Of a stretch of 13,214 bases of DNA, positions 13,128 through 13,214 are shown in pieces. The position numbers and the translations under genes are program-made. Numbering within the stretch: position 1 is the first letter of the stretch; each line of letters starts with the position of its first letter. The notes below the pieces were generated by a model that did no database searches, was not told the DNA's origin, and worked only from the letters and a program-made list of their open reading frames with translations. The stretch lies in assembly GCA_041689995.1 (NCBI GenBank), contig JBDNFD010000048.1, positions 1 through 13,214 on the forward strand, written 5' to 3'. This DNA is from DASSWG01 sp041689995. GTDB lineage: Bacteria > Bacteroidota > Bacteroidia > Flavobacteriales > Flavobacteriaceae.

Positions 13128-13214
13128 ATGAAACCACGCGACGAAATCTTGCGGTTATTCAAAAGCCTTTCAGAAAAAGAGAAGCAAAAAGTGCTCAAGG
13201 AATTGAACGATGTA
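13128..13214 (+). CDS. Start of an unrecognised gene, cut by the window end
   Basis: Twenty-nine open codons run from ATG 13128 to the window end without a stop, beginning MKPRDEILRLFKSLSEKEKQ. The visible part is a charged, probably helical segment; I do not recognise a family from it. Coding is supported by the start at a suitable distance from the divergent xre gene and by the unbroken frame, but the fragment is short. Being paired with a small XRE regulator and two palindromes, it is the likely regulated target, and its identity would tell what the regulator does. Confidence 0.5.
   Translation, partial: MKPRDEILRLFKSLSEKEKQKVLKELNDV

Overview
The window looks like a chromosomal segment of a marine-type or environmental Bacteroidota, most probably a member of Flavobacteriia. 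This rests on a GldA-type gliding ATPase, two secreted proteins ending in type IX secretion (T9SS) sorting domains, a DAHP synthase with a C-terminal chorismate mutase, a pyruvate dehydrogenase E1-alpha/E2 pair without adjacent E1-beta, AT-rich intergenic DNA with TAnnTTTG promoter-like boxes, and little use of Shine-Dalgarno sites. No RNA gene, CRISPR array, intact insertion sequence or prophage is visible. Species-level identity cannot be read from the sequence.

Layout. 1-928 (minus): gldA, whose stop codon lies in a heptanucleotide tandem repeat at the window edge. 1115-3385 (plus): a secreted leucine-rich-repeat T9SS cargo protein followed by a clear hairpin terminator. 3561-8407 (plus): a run of seven same-strand genes: DAHP synthase/chorismate mutase, rsgA, dtd, a MazG-type pyrophosphohydrolase, two small tandem paralogous two-helix membrane proteins, and aroA. 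The first and last genes are shikimate-pathway steps (entry into the pathway, and EPSP synthesis); the middle holds ribosome-assembly and tRNA/nucleotide quality-control housekeeping genes. 8409-11057 (minus): pdhA and the E2 gene of pyruvate dehydrogenase, converging on aroA with one base between stop codons. 11296-12705 (minus): a second T9SS cargo protein, a predicted seven-bladed FG-GAP propeller. 12796-13014 (minus): a small XRE-family regulator. 13128-13214 (plus): the first 29 codons of an unrecognised divergent gene; two perfect inverted repeats lie in the gap between these two.

Most of the window is ordinary housekeeping. Items worth a second look are: related short palindromes in three successive gaps of the aro-rsgA-dtd-mazG run; a palindrome inside rsgA that appears to add an in-frame segment to the protein; the pair of undescribed membrane proteins translationally coupled to aroA; the paired palindromes at the xre divergent promoter; and the closely similar tandem lipoyl domains of E2. 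I did not find convincing evidence for a wholly new multi-gene system. Promoter boxes are weak calls because short AT-rich motifs occur by chance in such DNA.
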